From positions 372,001 through 436,000 of the forward strand of contig JAEXHI010000031.1 of the NCBI GenBank assembly GCA_023450085.1: 64,000 bases of DNA, given 5' to 3'. The DNA is from Bacteroidota bacterium (GTDB taxonomy: Bacteria > Bacteroidota > Bacteroidia > Sphingobacteriales > Sphingobacteriaceae). Positions 1 to 9,400 of the stretch are shown piece by piece; within the stretch, counting starts at the first letter, position 1; the number at the start of each line of letters is the position of its first letter. The position numbers and the translations under genes were made by a program. The notes beneath the pieces were generated by a model. That model was not told where the DNA came from, did no database searches, and saw only the letters and a list, made by a program, of their open reading frames with translations.

Positions 1-174
1 GAAAAAACAGGGAACCACCAAAAGCAACAACTTTTCCCATATTTGAATAAAAACAGGGTCGGTTACATCTTTAAAGGGATGTGTGTGCCCAGCGACCACC
101 AAAATAGCCAACAAAAATTTGGTGAGGTCAATTCCTTTAAATTCTTTTCTCTCTATCGAACGTGTAGTATCCAT
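1..174 (-). CDS. Acyltransferase 3 family membrane protein, N-terminal part
   Basis: Partial gene: it starts at the ATG at 174 and is open for 58 codons to the left edge. The peptide begins MDTTRSIERKEF and continues with a KGIDLTKFLLAILVVAGH segment. That is the usual first membrane helix and following His of acyltransferase-3 (OafA/WecH-type) integral membrane proteins, which acylate surface sugars or other acceptors. A second hydrophobic stretch (KLLLLVVPCFF) begins at the edge. The acyl donor, the acceptor and the rest of the protein cannot be judged here. A -7 box lies upstream at 242-249, so it is probably transcribed on its own. Confidence 0.75.
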   Translation of the reverse strand, partial: MDTTRSIERKEFKGIDLTKFLLAILVVAGHTHPFKDVTDPVFIQIWEKLLLLVVPCFF

Positions 175-241
175 AAAAAGGCTTCTAATTTTCACTTTAG
201 GCCCATGGTCTTCCCGTAAATCTAGTTCAAATCATATTAAT

Positions 242-276
242 CAAAGGTAGTTGTTTGTTATAAGGCGGATGAGCAA
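242..276 (-). promoter_or_regulatory. Putative Bacteroidota-type promoter of the acyltransferase
   Basis: On the minus strand 249-242 reads TACCTTTG, a perfect TAnnTTTG -7 box. A TTG at 276-274 could be the -33 element, although the spacing is somewhat long. Nothing else recognisable was seen in the gene-free stretch 175-505, which is AT-rich. Confidence 0.45.
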
Positions 277-505
277 TTTAGATTTAGCGTTAAGGGCTTT
301 TTTGTTTCTAATTTAGTTATTTTTCCTTTTCTCTACAAATAGGCAATCCTACTTGTAAGTGTATCATTTATAAAATGTAAACAACTAAATTAAACAACTT
401 GTTTGAGATAAAAACCATCAATTTTATTCTATATCTTTTATACTCTTTCTAAGCCCGTTTTTAAATAACAAAGGGAGCAAGTTCCTCACCTACTCCCTAA
501 TTTAA

Positions 506-1906
506 TTACTCTTCTTCCAGATATTTTACCGCAAAAGCAACCCAATCTTTTACGGATTTATCCATATAAACATCGGGCTGTATTCCAATATTATCTATCG
601 GATAATCTGGTAAACGCAGTGCCCTGTAGGTTGGCATGAATACTTGATAACCAGGACAGCCAAAATCTACCAAATAAGCATTTCCATAGTCTAAAGCGCC
701 ATAGCTTGGAATACCTAGTATTTTAACTTTTTTGCTTTGTTTAGCCACAAATAAAAAGTACTCTGCAGAACTTCCCGAACCTTTATTGGCAAGAATTACG
801 ATATGTTTGGGGCTTTTTGGTGCAACTTCCACATTCTCTATATAAATGGGCAAACCTGTATTGTTAAAATTAACAAACTGTCCCAAATTTGCTTTCAGGG
901 TTGCAATTTTCTTATCTGTATTGGTGGCAGGCGTATTTTTATCCAGCGTTTTTTTATAGGCCTCCAAATTGTTGATGTAGGTTTGAGTAGCTAAGAACTC
1001 GGCTCCAGTATTTCTGATAGATTTCCCCATGATATATGGCAACAGTTTCTGATAGGCATCTGTAGTACCTCCTGGATTACCCCTAAGGTCGATAATCAAA
1101 TTTTCGCTGTTCTCAAGCCCTGCTTTGTTGTCATCAATTAACTGCGTGATTTGTTTCAAATATTGATACTCGAAGCTCGGCAATTTTAGCACGGCTGTTT
1201 TAGCCGTTAGTTTTTTAAAGTAAAAACCTTCCAGCTCATTTAATCGACTAGCAACCGCCTCCTTATTTGCAGGCTCTGGACTTTGTTTTACCAAGGCAAC
1301 ACTTACTTCATTCAAAAACAAAACACCCTCTTTGTAAAAAATATAATTCCCTGTTTTTAAGGATTTGTCTCGCAAGGCATACTCAAATGTACCATTGGAG
1401 AATAATTTAAACTTAATTTCTTTGGGTTTCCATTGGGTTGATTCTGCTTCGATAATAAAACCATCATATTCGCCTTTACCCAACTTTTTAATGCCAATAC
1501 GATAACCATCTGTTGACCAAATTCCCTCTAAGCTGTCTTTTGTTTTGTTAACCTGTTTTTGGAAATCTTGAATATCAATGTTCACACTTTCCACTGAACC
1601 CGTTATACCATTAGAAAAAGGTGTACCATTAGCGCCCACCCATAAATGTGGGTCTTTAAAGAAATCGGTATATTGTTTCAGCAGTTTCTGACATTGTAAA
1701 CTATCTGTCTGCTTGGCTTGCTTGGCCAAATTTTCCTTAAAGCCATTGTATAGAAAAGTTTCTTTAGTTTTTGCAGAAAATCCTGGATATTCAGTTTCAA
1801 CCTTTTTAATGAGTTGACTTAACACTTGTTCACAAGGACAGTTAGTTTGCTGTGCAGCTATTGATAATGGAAATAGTAAGGTAAGTAGATAAAGTAGTTT
1901 CTTCAT
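506..1906 (-). CDS. Secreted S41 family peptidase
   Basis: A 466-residue protein with a Sec signal peptide (about residues 1-19, ending SIAAQQ). The second half is an S41 (C-terminal processing / tricorn-like) peptidase fold. It has the strand-loop IIDLRGNPGG near 271-280 and the nucleophile region GSGSSAEYF near 376-384, where Ser379/Ser380 is the expected catalytic serine. A DPHL motif near 85-88 matches the catalytic-His region of tricorn-type S41 enzymes. There is no obvious PDZ domain. The middle section (about 125-215) is a lipocalin-like beta-rich stretch seen in other Bacteroidota members. It is probably periplasmic or exported, and its substrate is unknown. Upstream, 1932-1939 holds a good -7 box, so the gene looks monocistronic. 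Confidence 0.85.
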   Translation of the reverse strand: MKKLLYLLTLLFPLSIAAQQTNCPCEQVLSQLIKKVETEYPGFSAKTKETFLYNGFKENLAKQAKQTDSLQCQKLLKQYTDFFKDPHLWVGANGTPFSNGITGSVESVNIDIQDFQKQVNKTKDSLEGIWSTDGYRIGIKKLGKGEYDGFIIEAESTQWKPKEIKFKLFSNGTFEYALRDKSLKTGNYIFYKEGVLFLNEVSVALVKQSPEPANKEAVASRLNELEGFYFKKLTAKTAVLKLPSFEYQYLKQITQLIDDNKAGLENSENLIIDLRGNPGGTTDAYQKLLPYIMGKSIRNTGAEFLATQTYINNLEAYKKTLDKNTPATNTDKKIATLKANLGQFVNFNNTGLPIYIENVEVAPKSPKHIVILANKGSGSSAEYFLFVAKQSKKVKILGIPSYGALDYGNAYLVDFGCPGYQVFMPTYRALRLPDYPIDNIGIQPDVYMDKSVKDWVAFAVKYLEEE

Positions 1907-1931
1907 ATTTAATGAGCTATTTGTGTGGCCA

Positions 1932-1959
1932 CAAAGGTAATTTGTGCCCTCTCATCAAA
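1932..1959 (-). promoter_or_regulatory. Putative promoter of the S41 peptidase
   Basis: On the minus strand 1939-1932 reads TACCTTTG (-7 box) and 1959-1956 reads TTTG (-33), with a 16-bp spacer. The box is 26 nt upstream of the start codon. Confidence 0.5.
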
Positions 1960-1978
1960 ATAGTAAAAATGTAAACCA

Positions 1979-2785
1979 CTAAATAAATAGCCAAAGGTTG
2001 CCCTGTTGCGTATCTACCTTTTTGAAAAAGTGATGGGGATTAACATGAGTAAGTTGTTTAAAATCCTTAACCAAATGCGATTGGTCGTAAAACAAACTAT
2101 CGTAAGACAATTCTGTTAAATTTTTGGCTTCTCGCTGCTTAATCACCGTTTTTCTGAAGCGATGTATTTTTCGGTATTCGGCGGCTGGTTTACCGATATT
2201 TTTAGTGAAAAGCTTATTGAGGTACTGTCTGGAAAAACCTCGCTTTTGAGCAATATCGTCAATCTTCAAATCGGTCTCTACATCAGTTAAAATACTTTCC
2301 ATTAAACTGAGGTCGTCGCTGTTTAACTTTGAAAGCCAATATTGTTCTAAGCGCTCTCGCTGAAGCTCTCTATCCTGCTCTTCCAATATTTCTTTCATAG
2401 AGGTAATGAAATCTGGAAATGGATTGAAGTCCTTGGCATTTTGCTGTTTAAAAAGAGATTGTACATCGTTAACAAAATGATTAATTCCCAAGGGTTTAAA
2501 TTAGATAGTGATTTCGCTCGCCGCTCCCTCAAAAAGCACTTCGATTGGAGCCGTATAACGAGCCACATAATTGGCCACAATATTTTGTTGTGAGGAAGGT
2601 TTAATGACAAACTTCGTTTCCTGCATTTCAATCTCAATATCCTTACTTACAGATACGATAAAGAAATTATTAGGAAATGTCCAGTAATGTAATGGCTTGG
2701 GTGTTTTGCTTGGCGAAATAAAGTAATACCCTTCTATATATTTACTTAAACCCTCATGCTTGGGCCTATAAAATTCCATCTCCAT
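1979..2785 (-). pseudogene. AraC-family regulator interrupted by one in-frame stop
   Basis: Two pieces lie in the same reading frame. The upstream piece (2785-2501, 94 aa) is the N-terminal sensory half, from MEMEFYRPKHEGL to FEGAASEITI. After a single TAA at 2503-2501 the frame continues with FKPLGINHFVNDV and runs to 1979. The C-terminal half contains an AraC double HTH (IDDIAQKRGFSRQYLNKLF, then FYDQSHLVKDFKQLTHVNP). In intact relatives the N-domain ends with a strand running straight into a FKP-G-hydrophobic segment, so the stop cuts a contiguous domain. No frameshift is needed to join the halves. Internal restart at the TTG (2491) could still give the DNA-binding half. The alternatives are a sequencing error or a recent nonsense mutation. 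Confidence 0.7.
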
Positions 2786-2811
2786 CTTTTCCGCTGCTGC
2801 TTATTGTAAAT

Positions 2812-3165
2812 TTACTTTCTCAAAATCTTTTCCATGGCTTTACCTTTAGCCAACTCATCAATCAGCTTATCCAAATAACGTATTTGCTGCATCAATTTTT
2901 CTTCAATATCCTCTACGCGGTATCCACAAATGACGCCTGTAATTTTTGAAACATTGGGGTTGAGCTTCGCCTGAGCAAAGAAGTTTTCAAAATCTGTTTT
3001 GTTGTCGATATGCTGCTGCAAGGTTTCGGCATTGTAACCCGTTAACCAAAATATAATCTCATCTACTTCTGCCTTAGTGCGTCCTTTTTTCTCCGCCTTG
3101 GCAAGATAATGTGGATAAACACTAGCAAATGACATTCGGTAAACTCTGGTATTATTCGGATTCAT
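2812..3165 (-). CDS. DUF2200 family protein
   Basis: This 117-residue cytosolic protein matches the DUF2200 pattern over its whole length. The N-terminus has RVYRMSFASVYPHYLAKAEKKGR followed by TKAEVDEIIFWLTGY, the middle has FFAQAKLNPNVSKITGVICG, and the C-terminus has IRYLDKLIDELAKGKAMEKI (quoted in pieces). The family is widespread, small and uncharacterised, so no function is assigned. It is full length. It ends 27 bp upstream of the broken AraC gene on the same strand and may once have been co-transcribed with it. A CAAAACTA sequence at 3185-3192 gives a -7 box (TAGTTTTG) just upstream of the start. Confidence 0.85.
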   Translation of the reverse strand: MNPNNTRVYRMSFASVYPHYLAKAEKKGRTKAEVDEIIFWLTGYNAETLQQHIDNKTDFENFFAQAKLNPNVSKITGVICGYRVEDIEEKLMQQIRYLDKLIDELAKGKAMEKILRK

Positions 3166-3208
3166 ATAGATTGCTTTTGATTTTCAAAACTACCATTTAA
3201 GATTTGTT

Positions 3209-3982
3209 TTAAATCTTAATGTTTGACATTAAATAGCCTTCCAGCTCCTTAAAGGATAAGAACACCGTAGGGTCAACGGGAATCGTGCCTCTTGGCAAAC
3301 CGTAATCTGCACTAAATTCAATTCCTTTTTCAAGAATCCTAAAGAATTCTAATTGTTCTTTCTTAAAAATATTGGCAACGTTTGATAATGGTTCATTTAC
3401 AGCTTCTTGTTGCTCTTCACCTTTAGGCTCTTTTCTATATTCCTCAAGCCTTTCTTTTAGCACATTATTGATTTTAGTTGTAAGATGATGGATTTTATCC
3501 TTACGGAAAACTTCATTTGCAGTCAATATCTTTTTGCTAACCACATCAAAGTTGAAGTACTGTTCTTGTATGGTTAAATTCCCGGCAAGTACTTCATAGT
3601 GCATGGTTAAGGATAAAACCTTGCCATTATTCATCCCTATTTCAAAACTCACATTGTTTAAACCGCTGTAATCATCTTTTTCTCTACACCCCGCAGCCCT
3701 TGATTTCACCACCTGTTGAAGCAGCTGTTCTGGAGTTTGTATTTTTCCCTTTGCAAGGTCTGAGATTTCCAAGTATCCAGCAATGAGCCGTTGATTAAAA
3801 AAATTATGTTCATTCTTACCGTAGATATCTGGGAAATGGAAAGTCAATTTCTCCGATTTACAAACCAATGTCTTTTTAACATCTCTTACCGCAATTCCAG
3901 ATACAGCCTTTAAAGATTTAGACGACTGTGCTTTCCCTTCTGCAAAGAAAAGACACAAAACAATTAAACAGATGCTTCTCAT
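3209..3982 (-). CDS. Secreted protein of unknown function (DUF3298-like layout)
   Basis: A 257-residue protein with a clear signal peptide (MRSICLIVLCLFFAEGKAQ) and no other membrane segment. The mature part has a pattern common to periplasmic proteins with a DUF3298/RsiV-type C-terminal fold. It has a first block around FPDIYG and FFNQRLIAGYL, a central beta-rich part ending FEIGMNNGKVLSLTMHYE, a stretch on how a file-like value is stored (FNFDVVSKKILTANEVF), then helices and a final LPRGTIPVDPTVFLSFKEL. The match is by general layout only, with no catalytic motif seen. The neighbour downstream is DUF2200 on the same strand (44 bp gap). Role unknown. Confidence 0.55.
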   Translation of the reverse strand: MRSICLIVLCLFFAEGKAQSSKSLKAVSGIAVRDVKKTLVCKSEKLTFHFPDIYGKNEHNFFNQRLIAGYLEISDLAKGKIQTPEQLLQQVVKSRAAGCREKDDYSGLNNVSFEIGMNNGKVLSLTMHYEVLAGNLTIQEQYFNFDVVSKKILTANEVFRKDKIHHLTTKINNVLKERLEEYRKEPKGEEQQEAVNEPLSNVANIFKKEQLEFFRILEKGIEFSADYGLPRGTIPVDPTVFLSFKELEGYLMSNIKI

Positions 3983-4036
3983 TAATGTATCGTTTTAATT
4001 TCCATACCGTTTTCTTAACGCTTTTATAACATCAAA

Positions 4037-4621
4037 CTAATATCCAAATTGGCTTGGATTCGTAAAAGTTTTTAGCTTTTTGGTCAATTCATCCCTTACT
4101 TCTTTGGGTAGGCCTTTTAATTTTAAATTGATATTGGGTTCGTTCAGCTTGCACTTTCCTTCCTCATTACAATAGAATTTTATATGATAAAGGTATTTTT
4201 TGCGATTGTAAAAGATAATGAATGATGCTTTTACATCACTATCTGCATTACCACAATAAAAGAAAGGAATGAAGACTGCTTTATTCCCATTATATTCCGT
4301 AAACCAAATATCCTTTTCCCTAAACAGAATCATTTCCATCTGATAGTTTTTATCGTCAAAAATGATTTGCTGAACGAAGTTCTTGTTCTTTAACAGGGCT
4401 TGAATTTTGGTTTTATGCCCATCAAAAGGCGGCTTATCTGGATTACATAATGCGTTTACATTTACGGTAAGCTTATTTTCACCGTTCTTATCCTTCCACA
4501 CTTTATGAATTTCGATGGAATCAGTATGAACAATTTGTGCTGTGGCAAACTGGCCACCTACCATCAAGAAAAAAATCAGCATTTTAAATAAGCTGCCTGT
4601 GATATTTCGGAAGTTCTTCAT
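4037..4621 (-). CDS. Hypothetical secreted protein
   Basis: The reading frame opens at 4660. The Met at 4621 is preferred because it places a hydrophobic signal peptide (LFKMLIFFLMVGGQFATAQ) near the N-terminus and drops 13 unlikely residues, giving about 194 aa. The mature protein has two cysteines that could pair (YCGNADSD and FYCNEEGKC) and alternates short beta-type strands with charged residues. It ends with a Lys-rich helix (LPKEVRDELTKKLKTF). I do not recognise the family. It is followed 54 bp downstream by another secreted protein on the same strand, so the two may share a transcript. Confidence 0.55.
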   Translation of the reverse strand: MKNFRNITGSLFKMLIFFLMVGGQFATAQIVHTDSIEIHKVWKDKNGENKLTVNVNALCNPDKPPFDGHKTKIQALLKNKNFVQQIIFDDKNYQMEMILFREKDIWFTEYNGNKAVFIPFFYCGNADSDVKASFIIFYNRKKYLYHIKFYCNEEGKCKLNEPNINLKLKGLPKEVRDELTKKLKTFTNPSQFGY

Positions 4622-4753
4622 TTCTAAAATTACAAGTGAGGTGCTAAAATGTTCATCCACCCAAAAGCTGTATTGCCCTTTAAGCTACAATTTAAGGATA
4701 ATAATCCAATCTCAAAGAATAGTCCCACAAACACACAAATAAAAAAACACAAC

Positions 4754-4784
4754 AATTAATTATTGTTTTACGATAATTAATTAT
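4754..4784. promoter_or_regulatory. Paired AATTAATTAT repeats upstream of the DUF2975/HTH/ABC operon
   Basis: The 10-mer AATTAATTAT occurs at 4754-4763 and again at 4775-4784, exactly 21 bp (two helical turns) apart and 33 bp before the DUF2975 start. The position suits an operator for the small HTH protein encoded second in the operon. The sequence is AT-rich, so chance similarity is possible. Confidence 0.3.
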
Positions 4785-4816
4785 AATTTTACATTGATTA
4801 TTTAAATGGGAATTTT

Positions 4817-5332
4817 ATGCAACAGACCAAATTCGTCGCCAAGATTTTATATTATATCAGCCTAGCACTTACTGTAGGCTATTTGGGTACCGTACTTTAC
4901 TCTATATTTTGTATTGCAACTGGGCTGAGTACTCAAACTTATGGTGACGGCAAGTTTCTACATATTCTTTTTCCTTTTACGGGGCGTCCTTTTCTTAATA
5001 TAGATTATAATGCTCGTTACATCCTTATTGCCTTTATTTTGCCCTTATCACTTTATGGTATTTTCTTTGGGATGGCCGCAACGGTTTTTAGAGTATTCTT
5101 ACAGCCTAAATTGTTTACTAAGGAAAACATTCTCGCTCTTAAAAGATTTTATCAATTAAATATTTTTGTTCCACTGCCTATTTCAATATTCGCATCCCTC
5201 TTTTTTCAAGTAGAAAGTATGGTTTGGGGTTTAGTGCTCATCCATTTCTTTTTGGGTATTTTCGCATTTTTCCTTGCAGGAATTTTTGCCCAAGGTGTCA
5301 GCTTGCAAAAGGAACAGGATTTATTTATTTAA
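4817..5332 (+). CDS. DUF2975 family membrane protein
   Basis: A 171-residue protein with four predicted membrane segments: about 9-31 (ILYYISLALTVGYLGTVLY), 65-90 (RYILIAFILPLSLYGIFFG), 112-130 (LNIFVPLPISIFASLFF) and 137-160 (GLVLIHFFLGIFAFFLAGIF). This arrangement and length fit DUF2975, a family of unknown function usually encoded directly before a small YozG-type HTH regulator, as here. The stop codon is only 4 bp before the next start, so the two are translationally linked. They probably form a membrane-protein/regulator pair controlling the ABC system downstream, which is inference from order. Confidence 0.75.
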   Translation: MQQTKFVAKILYYISLALTVGYLGTVLYSIFCIATGLSTQTYGDGKFLHILFPFTGRPFLNIDYNARYILIAFILPLSLYGIFFGMAATVFRVFLQPKLFTKENILALKRFYQLNIFVPLPISIFASLFFQVESMVWGLVLIHFFLGIFAFFLAGIFAQGVSLQKEQDLFI

Positions 5333-5336
5333 CGAT

Positions 5337-5543
5337 ATGCCAATAGTAGTAAATTTAGATGTGATGCTGGCCAAGCGAAAAATGCAGAGCAAGGAATTGG
5401 CAGAAAAACTAGGAATTACGCCTGTTAACCTTTCTATTTTAAAAACTGGAAAAGCTAAGGGCATCCGCTTTGATACGCTGGAAGCCATTTGCAAGATATT
5501 GGATTGCCAACCTGGCGATATCCTAGAGTACACGGAGAAATAA
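5337..5543 (+). CDS. Small XRE/YozG-like HTH regulator
   Basis: A 68-residue protein starting MPIVVNLDVMLAKRKM. The frame is open further upstream, but the ATG at 5337 follows the DUF2975 stop by 4 bp and gives the canonical family start. Nearly all of it is a single helix-turn-helix of the Cro/C1 type: MQSKELAEKLGITPVNLSIL forms the first helices, then KAKGIRFDTLEAICKILDCQPGDILEY. The last segment is the usual YozG-type ending. It probably binds DNA as a dimer and may autoregulate through the paired repeats at 4754-4784. It is co-transcribed with DUF2975 and the ABC genes. Confidence 0.8.
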   Translation: MPIVVNLDVMLAKRKMQSKELAEKLGITPVNLSILKTGKAKGIRFDTLEAICKILDCQPGDILEYTEK

Positions 5544-5617
5544 ACAAAAAACATATCAATTTTTTAAAGCAACGGAAAGCGTTGCCTGACCTTTTATTGC
5601 CTAAACTTTTTAAAAAT

Positions 5618-6499
5618 ATGAACACACTTGTCATTCAAAACCTAAACTTGGTGTATGCCAATAAGCATCAGGCGCTCCGCAATGTCAACCTCGAAATTGG
5701 CAACGGCATGTTTGGGCTGCTGGGCCGTAACGGCGCTGGAAAGTCGTCCTTAATGAAAACCATTACCACCTTACAAAAACCAACTTCGGGCAGCATTTTG
5801 TTCAATGAGGTAGATGTGCTGAAAAATCCAATGGACCTTAAAAAGCACCTTGGTTTTTTGCCTCAGGATTTTGGGGTATATCCAAAGGTTAATGCTTATG
5901 ATTTACTGAACCACATTGCCATATTGAAAGGCATTAAAGATGCTGTGCAACGTAAAAATCAAATCCTCAACCTATTGGGAAAAGTGAACCTCCACGAGTT
6001 CAGCAAAAAGGAAGTCCATACCTTTTCGGGCGGCATGAAACAGCGCTTTGGTGTAGCACAAGCACTTTTGGGCAATCCTAAAATCATTATCGTAGATGAA
6101 CCTACTGCTGGGTTGGACCCCGAAGAGCGCAACCGTTTTAACACCTTGTTAAGCGAAATCAGTGAAGAGGTGATTGTTATACTATCCACCCATTTGGTGG
6201 AAGATGTAAGAAACCTTTGCAGCGAGATGGCCATTATGGACCAGGGAGAAATTTTACAAAAGGGCAAACCCAAGGAAATGCTGGCGCAGCTTCAAGGAAG
6301 AATTTGGAGCAAAAAAATCGACAAGAATGAGTTGGTAACCTATCAATTGCAATATGAAATCATTAGTCACCAGCTGATTGAAAAGGAAATGCACATTACC
6401 GTTTTTTCCGATACATCCATTAGCGGTTTTGAAGCCATCAGTCCCAGCCTTGAGCATGTTTATTTCCACGGTTTGCACACTAAAACATTAGTATCATGA
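5618..6499 (+). CDS. ABC transporter ATP-binding protein
   Basis: A 293-residue ATPase. The frame is open upstream to 5489, but the Met at 5618 gives the normal N-terminus (MNTLVIQNLNLVYANKHQAL). Motifs in order are Walker A GRNGAGKSS (about 34-42), Q-loop around FLPQDFGVYPK, signature FSGGMKQRFG, Walker B IIIVDEPTAGLDPEER and switch His in STHLVEDV. The C-terminal extension of about 70 residues is typical of drug/antibiotic-type ABC-2 exporters. Its last 4 nt (ATGA) overlap the start of the permease/peptidase gene, indicating translational coupling. It should energise that permease. The transported substrate is unknown. Confidence 0.9.
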   Translation: MNTLVIQNLNLVYANKHQALRNVNLEIGNGMFGLLGRNGAGKSSLMKTITTLQKPTSGSILFNEVDVLKNPMDLKKHLGFLPQDFGVYPKVNAYDLLNHIAILKGIKDAVQRKNQILNLLGKVNLHEFSKKEVHTFSGGMKQRFGVAQALLGNPKIIIVDEPTAGLDPEERNRFNTLLSEISEEVIVILSTHLVEDVRNLCSEMAIMDQGEILQKGKPKEMLAQLQGRIWSKKIDKNELVTYQLQYEIISHQLIEKEMHITVFSDTSISGFEAISPSLEHVYFHGLHTKTLVS

Positions 6500-9400
6500 A
6501 CCCATTTTTCAACTTTGATTTCAAGCAAACCAGGAAAAGACTTGCCAATGTGCTAATTATTTTGGCCTTGTTGGTTTTAGGTGTGTTTACAGGCTCGCAA
6601 TTTAATCTTACCGTTGGCGAAGGGGTTTACCTCAATTCGCCATATATTATTGGCTTCATGACAGGGCTGCTCAGCCTTTCCATTATTTTCATTGCCACGG
6701 TCATCGCCAATCAATTGCTATTTAAAGAATTCGATTCCAATTCAGATGCGATTATTTTTGCACTCCCTGTTTCAAAACTCACCTATTTAAAAGGAAGATT
6801 CTTAGCCTTCTTTACCATCACTTTTTGCTGTTTTACCCTCATGATGATAGGTTTTATGGTTGGCCAGCAATTGCGAACAGGAACAGAAATTAAAGCTGGT
6901 TTTCATTTGATGCATTACCTATTGCCACTACTAACCTTCGGTCTTTTTAATTCGTTATTCGTATGCAGTGCATTATTTCTACTGGCATTTTCTACTCGCA
7001 AAAAGTTATTGGTGATTGTGGGCGGTTTGTTGCTTTATGTGTTTTACATGGTGTCGTTGCTATTTTCAAACTCACCTTTCATGGCTGGAGCACTTCCTCA
7101 ATCCATTACCGCACAAAAAATATCGGCTATTTTGGACCCTTTTGGTCTTTCCGCTTATTTTTTTGAAAGCCGAGATTTTAGTCCAGCACAAAGAAATTCT
7201 ATATCGGTTCCATTTGGTGGCTATGTGATGCTCAACCATTTCATTTTCACCTTGCTTTCGGTACTGTTTTTAATCTTCGGTTATTTTTCTTTCTCGTTTT
7301 CTCCAGCATCAAGCAAAAGAAAAAATAGCAAACAGAAAAACACCTCTTCGGGAATCAGTAGCACACCGTTGATCAGTACCAGCACTTATTTTGATTTTCC
7401 GCAAAGCTTAAAATCAACCTTATCGTTTGCTCAAAAAGACTGCACTTATTTATTTAAAAGCATCAGCATCATCGCCATTTCTATTTTATTGCTGTTTAAT
7501 TGTGGGATGGAAATGTATGCCGAAATTGAAAAGGGCATTCGCATTCCACAAAAATATGCCAGTGCTGGATTAATGGCGACCACCATTATGCAAAACTTCC
7601 ATTTAATAGGCATGCTTATTTTGGTGTATTTTGTGAACGATGTTTTTTGGAGAAGTCAGGCTTCGAGGTTCTCTCTCATTGAAAACAGCACTTATTTTTC
7701 CAAGGCCAAAACAAAGGGGCATTTCGTTGCGATTTCTATTCTACTTTTATTTTTCTCGGTGCTACTCATTATAGAAGGCTTGGTTTTTCAATGGATGTAT
7801 GCTTATTTCCATATCAATTGGGAAGCCTACTTGAGCGTATTTTTGTTTTGCACCTTCCCTTTAATGTTATTTGCAGGGCTATTGATAGGGCTTAACCAAA
7901 TAAGCAGGAACAAGTTTTTGGCTCTGGGCATTTCTATGCTAGCCTTATTATTGGCTTTCCCTCCTATTTCGAAAAAACTGTTTTCCAATCCGCTATTGCG
8001 AATCTTCTCCGATTTTAAAGGTGAGTTTAGTGATTTTAATGGTTTCGGTCCTTATGTTGGTTCTTTTGCTTTAAGGCTAACTTTTGGAGCCTGCGCTATT
8101 TTATTGATAATCCTATTAGTTAATTCATTCAAAAACCGAAAATTCCAATGGCAGAGCCTTTGTTATGGAATAGTGCTGTTAGTAGTCGGATTTTTCTCTG
8201 GAAAAGCTTTTCTAGAAGGTTATCAGCCTAAGCAAGAATGGGAAGCACAACAATTTGCGGCTCAATATGAAAAGCAATACCAAAAATTCAAAACGCTACC
8301 GCAACCTACCATTACTTCGGTAACAACCAATATTGATTTATTTCCTGCACAACATGCTTATCATATCAAAGGAAGTTACCAACTCAAAAATCTTAGCAAC
8401 AAAGCTATTAAAAGCATCTTGCTCCATTTTCATCCCGATTTAAAATTGGAAACAGCGCAATTAAAAATAGGTGGAAGCACTCTGGATATCAACGAAAGCA
8501 TTTCAGTAATCCAACTTCCGCAAGCTTTGCAGCCTAATGAAAGCGCTGTACTGAGCTTTAAAATTGCTTATCAATGGTTTCCTTCAAATGGCCATCAGTC
8601 TTTTAACAGCGTAATTGAAAATGGCACTTTTTTAAGAGTAAGCCGTTATTTTCCGAGCATTGGCTACCAAGGTGATTACGAACTACAGGACGAAAAGGAA
8701 CGAGCAGCATTTGGTTTGGCAAAGACAAGCCCCATTAAGAAAGTAACGGAACCTACTGTGTACCAAAAGGATTTCATTGATTTGGACATGACCATTTCTA
8801 CCGAAGCTGCACAAACGGCTATAGGTACTGGCGATTTACAAAAACAATGGAAAAGTGGTGGAAGAAACTATTTTCAATATCAGGCAAACAATATTCCTTT
8901 TCGTTTTGGACTTTCTTCGGCGGTTTACCAAAAGCAGTCGGCCAATTACCAAGGGATTGCTATTCATGTTTTTTACCATCCCAACCATTACGAAAATGTA
9001 GCGCACTTGCTCAAAAATGCTCAACTCACCTTGGATTATTGTATCCGTAATTTTGGAAAATACCCTTTCAAAAGCATCAATTTTGCAGAGATATCTTCTT
9101 TTACCAGAGGTTTTGCAGCCACAGCTTATCCTTCTGCCATTTTTATGCCCGAAGACATGATCTTTCATTCCAACATTCATGCAGATAAACAACAGGATGT
9201 GATTAATGAACTTGCTGGTCACGAACTTTCACATTTATGGTGGGGCAATAATGGGATTAACCCCGATGATAGAGAAGGAGCAGTGATATTGACCGAAACC
9301 TTGGCCATGTACACTGAAATGATGCTTTACCAAAAAATGCACGGCAAAGCCAAAATGCAGGATAGGATAAAAATGCACCAACAGATTTACGATGCTGCAA

